Positions 59,141-64,000 of a stretch of DNA of 64,000 nucleotides are shown here, in pieces. The notes beneath the pieces were generated by a model. It did no database searches. It was not told where the DNA came from and was given only the letters and a program-made list of their open reading frames with translations. The stretch's first letter is position 1, and each line of letters starts with the position of its first letter. Position numbers and translations under genes: made by a program. Source of the stretch: AcAMD-5 sp044343935 (GTDB taxonomy: Bacteria; Actinomycetota; Actinomycetes; S36-B12; UBA5976); the NCBI GenBank assembly GCA_044343935.1, contig JBIJDU010000001.1, forward strand, positions 1-64,000, in the 5' to 3' direction.

Positions 59141-62100
59141 GTGTCATTAACCGGGTTGCTTGAGTTAAGTCAAAAACTTCCTGGCTTAGCAAAACTCAAG
59201 TCAACTGGATTAGTTGATGGTCAAGTAATAACTGCAATTAAATCACTGCACCCATTTATTGTTGCAACAAGTGCAATTAAGTCAACCACAGTTGTGGCAG
59301 TTACCGCAACTAGTCGCGAGAGTGAAGATTTGGCTGCAGCAGTTTCAGCCCTAAGTCCCAACCTAGCCGTTCGCGTTTTTCCAGCTTGGGAAACTTTACC
59401 GCACGAAAAACTAAGTCCCAGTCGAGAAGTAGTTGGAAAGCGACTAGCAATAATTCATGAACTAAAAAACGGTGTTGAGATGAATGTAATCTGCACTCCG
59501 CTTCGATCATTACTTCAACCATTCGCGGCAAATCTTGGGCAATTTTCGCCACTTGAGATATTACCTGGCGATGAGATATCAATAGATAAGTTGGTTAGAG
59601 AATTAGTGCAGTTGGGATATGAGCGCGTAGATTTAGTTGAACGTCGAGGTCAACTTGCGGTTCGTGGCGGGATCGTAGATGTGTTTTCTCCGCTTGATGA
59701 TCATCCAATTCGATTGGAATTCTGGGATGAGACAATCGAGCATCTTCGTAAATTTAATGTAGCGGATCAGCGCGGTATCTCTGGTGAAGTAGATAAGTTA
59801 ATTGCACCTGCTTGTCGCGAGATACTACTTACAGACGAAGTGAGAGCAAAAGCTGCTGAGATTGCTGCGGTAAATCCCTTGTTTCAAGAAACTCTTGCCG
59901 CTGTTGCGGCTGGCCAACTAATTGATGGGGTGGAATCACTTGCTCCACTATTGGTGGGCGAACTGATCACATTGATTGACGTTTTGCCTGGTGAGGCTGC
60001 TGTGCTGCTTTTAGAGCCAGAGCGAATTAGAGCGCGAGCGGAAGATTTGATTGAAACATCCGCTGAATTCTTGAAAGCGGCATGGTCAGTTGCAGCAACT
60101 GGTAGTGATAGTCCGTTCAATTTGGACGCTTCATCATTTCGCTCACTTGGAGAGATTCATAGCGCAGCAAAGAAGCGGGCTATTAGTTGGAGCTCAGTTT
60201 CAGCCTTAACCGTTGATGCTGAGTTGGCTGAAGCTCGGGTATTAGAGATTCCTGCCCAAGTTATAGCGGGCTATAAATCTGATCTAACAAAACTTGTAAC
60301 AGAATTAACTGAACTCAATCATGCTGGCGCAGCGACAGTAATAGTTGCAGCTGGTGCTGGCTCCGCTCAGCGTTACGCCGAATCGCTCAGTGAACATAAT
60401 TTAGAAATTGCGCCAACCATCACAGTCGGTAAAACCAGCGCAGTGAGCGGGTTTTTGACTGCTGGATTTATTACCGAACAGTTGGCTGTCGTCACCGAAG
60501 CAGAGGTAACTGGTCAACAAAGCGCAACTCGTGACCAAGTTAAATTGCCAGTCAGGCGCAAGCGTCAAATAGATCCGCTGTCCTTAGTGCCAGGTGACTT
60601 TATCGTGCATGAACAGCATGGCATTGGCCAATTTGTTGAGCTAATGGAACGGAGCGTGACAGGCGCTACTCGAGAATATTTAGTAGTGGAATACGCGGCA
60701 ACTAAACGGGGTCACCCAGGTGATCGACTTTTTGTGCCAACTGATCAACTTGATCAAGTAAGTAAGTATGTTGGCGGTGAAACTCCAGTGCTGAGCAAAA
60801 TGGGGGGCGCGGATTGGAGCAAAGCTAAAAATCGTGCTCGAAAAGCAGTTAAGGAAATAGCTGGTGAGTTAATTCGGCTTTACGCCGCTCGCCAAGCCGC
60901 ACCAGGTTTTCAATTCTCGCCAGATACGCAATGGCAACGTGAATTAGAAGACGCATTTCCATATCAAGAGACGCCAGATCAGCTGGCAACCATTGAAGAA
61001 GTAAAAGCTGATATGGAGCGCCCAATTCCGATGGATCGTGTAGTTTGCGGTGATGTTGGTTTTGGCAAAACTGAAATAGCGTTACGTGCTGCTTTTAAAG
61101 CTACCCAAGATGGTAAGCAAGTTGCAGTTTTGGCACCGACAACATTGTTAGTTCAACAGCATTTGCAAACTTTTTCACAGCGATTTGCACCATTTCCCAT
61201 AAAAGTAGCAGCACTATCTCGATTCCAAAGTGATAAAGAAGCGAAGCAGGTAATTACTGAATTAGCTAACGGAAAAATAGATGTCGTGATTGGCACGCAT
61301 CGCTTGCTTGGCGCTGAAGTTGTTTTCAAAGATCTAGGTCTTGTCGTAATTGATGAAGAACAGCGCTTTGGGGTGGAGCACAAAGAGCATTTAAAAGCAC
61401 TGCGAGCACATGTAGATGTGTTGGCAATGTCAGCAACACCGATTCCGCGCACCTTGGAAATGTCAATCACTGGCATTAGAGATATGTCAGTAATGCAAAC
61501 CCCCCCAGAAGAGCGGTTACCTGTTCTTACTTATGTTGGCGGCTATGACGTAGGTCAAATTGCAGCGGCCATTAAACGTGAATTGATTAGAGATGGCCAA
61601 GTTTTTTATGTTCATAATCGGGTTGAGAGCATTGACCGAATTGCCCAGCAAATTCAGGAATTAGTACCGCAGGCAAGAGTTGCTGTCGCCCATGGCCAAA
61701 TGAGTGAAGTCGCTTTGGAACAGGCGGTAATTCAATTCTGGCAACAAGAGATTGATGTTTTGGTTTGCACCACGATTGTAGAGTCTGGGTTAGATATTCC
61801 AAATGCCAACACTTTGATAGTGGATCGAGCAGAGATGTTTGGACTGTCGCAGTTACATCAGCTTCGAGGTCGCGTTGGTAGAAGTCGTGAACGCGGTTAT
61901 GCCTATTTCTTCCATAGTGCCGATCGAGCGTTATCTGATGTTGCACACGAACGCTTAGTAACTATCGCTCAGCAAAATTCGCTGGGAGCAGGAATGGCAG
62001 TTGCACTTAAAGATCTTGAGATTCGAGGTGCGGGTAATTTACTTGGTGGCGAACAAAGCGGACATATTGCTGAAGTTGGATTTGATTTGTATGTCCGAAT

Positions 62101-62611
62101 GGTAGGTGAAGCGCTAAATGATTATCGGGGTTTGTCAGTAGATAGCACGCCAGAGATGCGGCTGGAAATTCCAATTAATGCGCATATTCCACATGACTGG
62201 ATTAGCGAAGAGCGACTACGTCTTGAAGCATATCGACGTATTAGCCAAGCAATAGATGAAACACAGTTAGCTGATGTCAACGCTGAGTTGATAGATCGTT
62301 ATGGACAGTTGCCCAAACCAGTTGCGGCACTGTTTGCGGTGGCTGAGCTGCGGATCTATGCCAGAAGCGTTGAGCTAACTGAGATAGTGCTGCAAGGCAA
62401 AAGCATCAGGTTCGCGCCTGTCACCTTGGCAGACTCGATGCGGGTCCGCCTAACTAGACTTTACCCAGGTTCGATTATTAAACCGGCAACCAGGAGTCTT
62501 TTAATTCCACTGCCTGCTGGGCAGGGTGAATTACTTGGTTGGGTGCGGCAAGTAATTGAGTCTGCGATCGAATCACCGATCACTACAAGGAGAGTAAATG
62601 AAGTTTCGTAA
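59141..62611 (+). CDS. mfd: Transcription-repair coupling factor
   Basis: A 1156-aa Mfd, which removes RNA polymerase stalled at damage and recruits excision repair. The UvrB-like N-terminus includes FPAWETLPHEKLSPS. The RNA polymerase-interaction domain is near 480-560 (PGDFIVHEQHGIGQF). The translocase has Walker A GDVGFGKTE (about 637-645), Walker B DEEQRFG (about 735), SATPIPRT and GRVGRSRERGYAY. GTG start at 59141. The last codons overlap the lipoprotein gene by 14 nt. Confidence 0.96.
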   Translation: MSLTGLLELSQKLPGLAKLKSTGLVDGQVITAIKSLHPFIVATSAIKSTTVVAVTATSRESEDLAAAVSALSPNLAVRVFPAWETLPHEKLSPSREVVGKRLAIIHELKNGVEMNVICTPLRSLLQPFAANLGQFSPLEILPGDEISIDKLVRELVQLGYERVDLVERRGQLAVRGGIVDVFSPLDDHPIRLEFWDETIEHLRKFNVADQRGISGEVDKLIAPACREILLTDEVRAKAAEIAAVNPLFQETLAAVAAGQLIDGVESLAPLLVGELITLIDVLPGEAAVLLLEPERIRARAEDLIETSAEFLKAAWSVAATGSDSPFNLDASSFRSLGEIHSAAKKRAISWSSVSALTVDAELAEARVLEIPAQVIAGYKSDLTKLVTELTELNHAGAATVIVAAGAGSAQRYAESLSEHNLEIAPTITVGKTSAVSGFLTAGFITEQLAVVTEAEVTGQQSATRDQVKLPVRRKRQIDPLSLVPGDFIVHEQHGIGQFVELMERSVTGATREYLVVEYAATKRGHPGDRLFVPTDQLDQVSKYVGGETPVLSKMGGADWSKAKNRARKAVKEIAGELIRLYAARQAAPGFQFSPDTQWQRELEDAFPYQETPDQLATIEEVKADMERPIPMDRVVCGDVGFGKTEIALRAAFKATQDGKQVAVLAPTTLLVQQHLQTFSQRFAPFPIKVAALSRFQSDKEAKQVITELANGKIDVVIGTHRLLGAEVVFKDLGLVVIDEEQRFGVEHKEHLKALRAHVDVLAMSATPIPRTLEMSITGIRDMSVMQTPPEERLPVLTYVGGYDVGQIAAAIKRELIRDGQVFYVHNRVESIDRIAQQIQELVPQARVAVAHGQMSEVALEQAVIQFWQQEIDVLVCTTIVESGLDIPNANTLIVDRAEMFGLSQLHQLRGRVGRSRERGYAYFFHSADRALSDVAHERLVTIAQQNSLGAGMAVALKDLEIRGAGNLLGGEQSGHIAEVGFDLYVRMVGEALNDYRGLSVDSTPEMRLEIPINAHIPHDWISEERLRLEAYRRISQAIDETQLADVNAELIDRYGQLPKPVAALFAVAELRIYARSVELTEIVLQGKSIRFAPVTLADSMRVRLTRLYPGSIIKPATRSLLIPLPAGQGELLGWVRQVIESAIESPITTRRVNEVS

Positions 62612-63188
62612 CTTTTTGATTGTTGGCGTCGTTGCGGCATTACTAACTGGATGTGGTGCAACTGATGCTGGCAGCGCAGCTAATGTAGCGGGAACTTCAA
62701 TTTCTGAAGCAACCTTGGCAGATGCGCTGGTAGAACTATCAAATGAAGTTACTGCTGCTGAACTTGGTATCTCAGACGCTGAGCTAACCGCTCAAGTTCT
62801 TAATCGATTGGTAATAATTGAATTGGTCCGTAAATTGGGCGTGGAAGCTGAAGTTGCTGTATCTGAGACTGAAATTATGGCGGAGCGCTCACGAATACTA
62901 AATGAATTTGGTTCAGAAGCTGACTTAGTTGAAGCCGCTTTACAGCAAGCTATTGCGCCATCCTTGATCAATACCGTATTTGAAATTTCACTCTACGCTT
63001 CCAAAATTGGTGAAAAGTTGGAGCCAAACGGCACCGAAACGGATCGAACCAGCGCATTTGAATCATTCCTGTTTTCATATGTTGACTCTGCCGATATTAA
63101 AATTTCTCCTCGGTATGGCACCTGGGATAAAGCACAGGCTGCCATCACGCCTCCGAGCAATCCATTGGTATCAAATCCAGGGGAGTAA
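62598..63188 (+). CDS. SurA N-terminal-like lipoprotein
   Basis: A 196-aa lipoprotein with a lipobox ending at C19 (LLTGCG). Residues 30-110 have the helical pattern of SurA/PpiC N-terminal domains (AGTSISEATLADALVELS, LVIIELVRKLG), but no parvulin domain is present. Actinobacterial relatives sit between mfd and mazG as here. It may be an extracytoplasmic folding factor. ATG start overlaps mfd. Confidence 0.78.
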   Translation: MKFRNFLIVGVVAALLTGCGATDAGSAANVAGTSISEATLADALVELSNEVTAAELGISDAELTAQVLNRLVIIELVRKLGVEAEVAVSETEIMAERSRILNEFGSEADLVEAALQQAIAPSLINTVFEISLYASKIGEKLEPNGTETDRTSAFESFLFSYVDSADIKISPRYGTWDKAQAAITPPSNPLVSNPGE

Positions 63189-63194
63189 TTGGAT

Positions 63195-63869
63195 ATGACC
63201 AACTCACTAACTGGGTTAACTGGCGTTGCCAAGTTGGTGGCGGTTATGCATCAACTTCGATCACCTGGCGGCTGCCCATGGGATGCGGAGCAAACACACC
63301 TTTCATTATTGGAATATTTGCTAGAAGAATCACATGAGTTGATTGAAGCAATTACGGCAGGTAATCGCGATGAGATCCGTGAAGAACTAGGTGATGTGCT
63401 GCTGCAAGTTGTTTTTCATGCTCAAATTGCACAAGAGCATGAAACTGATCCGTTCGATTTAGCTGAAATTGCGGAATTAACCGCCACTAAATTGATATCT
63501 CGTCATCCACATGTATTTGGCGATGAGACAGCCGAATCCGCACAAGATGTGGAAGCAATTTGGCATGAAAAAAAGAAAATAGAGAAAGGTCGAGCTTCTT
63601 TACTCGATGGCATTCCTAGAACACTGCCAGCGTTGATGCTGGCAACTAAAATGTTGAAACGCACAAAGCAATTGGAAATATCAGCTACCCCGGTGCTGCC
63701 AACCGATTTTGCAAATTCATTAGATAGCGTTGAGCGAATTGGTCAATTGCTGTTCGAAGTAGTTCAACTAGCTCGAGTGCAAAAAATTGATCCAGAAGCA
63801 GCACTTCGGGCAGCGATTAGAGATTATGAAGCCAAAGTGACTGCGATTGAAGCTAAAGACCTAATCTAG
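63195..63869 (+). CDS. mazG: Nucleoside triphosphate pyrophosphohydrolase MazG
   Basis: A 224-aa MazG that hydrolyses noncanonical NTPs. The metal-binding EEsHE-type sites are in LLEESHELIEAI and EELGDVLLQV, and PWDAEQTH and FGDETAES are conserved. The ATG at 63195 follows GGGGAG; a TTG 6 nt earlier is less likely. It overlaps the convergent edge gene by 17 nt. Confidence 0.93.
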   Translation: MTNSLTGLTGVAKLVAVMHQLRSPGGCPWDAEQTHLSLLEYLLEESHELIEAITAGNRDEIREELGDVLLQVVFHAQIAQEHETDPFDLAEIAELTATKLISRHPHVFGDETAESAQDVEAIWHEKKKIEKGRASLLDGIPRTLPALMLATKMLKRTKQLEISATPVLPTDFANSLDSVERIGQLLFEVVQLARVQKIDPEAALRAAIRDYEAKVTAIEAKDLI

Positions 63870-64000
63870 TCTTAGCCGCTGCAACGTGTGGGCTGGCAAG
63901 TAACTGTGGTGGTAAAAATGAAATTGCGTTTCGCCAAGCTTTAATCGCAAATGTGCCTTGATCATCCATCAAGGGCAGCGCTAAAACTGGACCAAAAATC
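63853..64000 (-). CDS. Partial unknown gene, C-terminus only
   Basis: An open frame entering from the right edge and ending at a TAG (63853-63855). The 48 visible codons read as a soluble C-terminal end (ALPLMDDQGTFAIKAWRN and later AAAKTRLGL). The beginning faintly recalls the last strand and helix of a GAF domain, but that is weak. The 17-nt overlap with mazG fits the tight packing seen at other convergent pairs. Confidence 0.5.
   Translation of the reverse strand, partial: IFGPVLALPLMDDQGTFAIKAWRNAISFLPPQLLASPHVAAAKTRLGL

Overview
The window looks like chromosome of a low-GC, streamlined actinobacterium. Base composition by eye is in the mid-40s percent GC. Several gene orders are hallmarks of Actinobacteria: a cold-shock gene, a DUF3027 gene, a DUF2530 gene and serC; galU, rimJ and a SepX/GlpR-type gene; tRNA-Gln, glmU, prs, rplY, pth; metG, tatD, ksgA, ispE; an XPB-type helicase near a helicase-associated protein; and a DUF4032 kinase-like protein. 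Genes are packed with 1-20 nt overlaps, GTG starts are common, and I see no phage, transposase, integrase or CRISPR array. A planktonic freshwater lineage (acI/Nanopelagicales type) is a reasonable guess supported by compactness, composition and a photolyase, but it is inference.

Layout. 1-4600 (minus): an operon for E1-alpha, E1-beta and E2 of a 2-oxoacid/acetoin-type dehydrogenase, followed by a SorC regulator, a GutM-like membrane protein and a gene running off the left edge. 4698-7722 (plus): HPr, ispF, cysS, rlmB. 7719-9352: DUF4032 kinase, tRNA-Thr, an odd tRNA-like gene and two hairpins that echo its anticodon loop. 9353-11657: a LuxR-type regulator fused to a membrane sensor, a DinB-like protein, pyrophosphatase. 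11696-15848: groL under two CIRCE operators, convergent with an MgtA-like P-type ATPase across a shared terminator. 15915-22805: XPB helicase, an N-acyl amino acid racemase trio (M20 hydrolase, GNAT, NSAR/OSBS), and the helicase-associated protein. 22838-30015: HAD phosphatase, cold-shock protein, DUF3027, DUF2530, serC, pdxH, a 1-phosphofructokinase-type kinase, photolyase, NlpC/P60 hydrolase. 30055-35000: proton-translocating transhydrogenase (three genes) and a two-component system. 35001-38369: hairpin-rich gap, citrate synthase, tRNA-Arg, a sulfotransferase-like gene and a coiled-coil protein. 38436-44255 (minus): SGNH hydrolase, MBOAT acyltransferase, DUF3048 lipoprotein, MFS transporter, MscL, an SAF/CpaB-like protein and FmdB. 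44287-53556 (mostly plus): two fluoride channel subunits, 5-FCL (minus), galU, rimJ-like, sepX-like, a methyltransferase, rsmI, metG, tatD, rsmA, ispE. 53553-64000: MarR and TetR regulators, tRNA-Gln, glmU, prs, rplY, pth, a CysQ-like phosphatase, mfd, a SurA-like lipoprotein, mazG and a truncated gene.

How they work together. Most genes are housekeeping: isoprenoid MEP pathway (ispF, ispE), tRNA charging (cysS, metG), ribosome modification (rlmB, rsmI, rsmA), envelope precursors (glmU, galU), nucleotide supply and sanitation (prs, mazG), DNA repair (mfd, photolyase, XPB). The accessory signals most worth following are the tRNA-like gene with its duplicated anticodon-loop hairpin (9160-9291), the membrane-anchored LuxR regulator with a palindrome at its own promoter, the amino-acid racemase trio, the dehydrogenase/SorC/GutM operon, and the acyl-transfer operon at 38436-41936.
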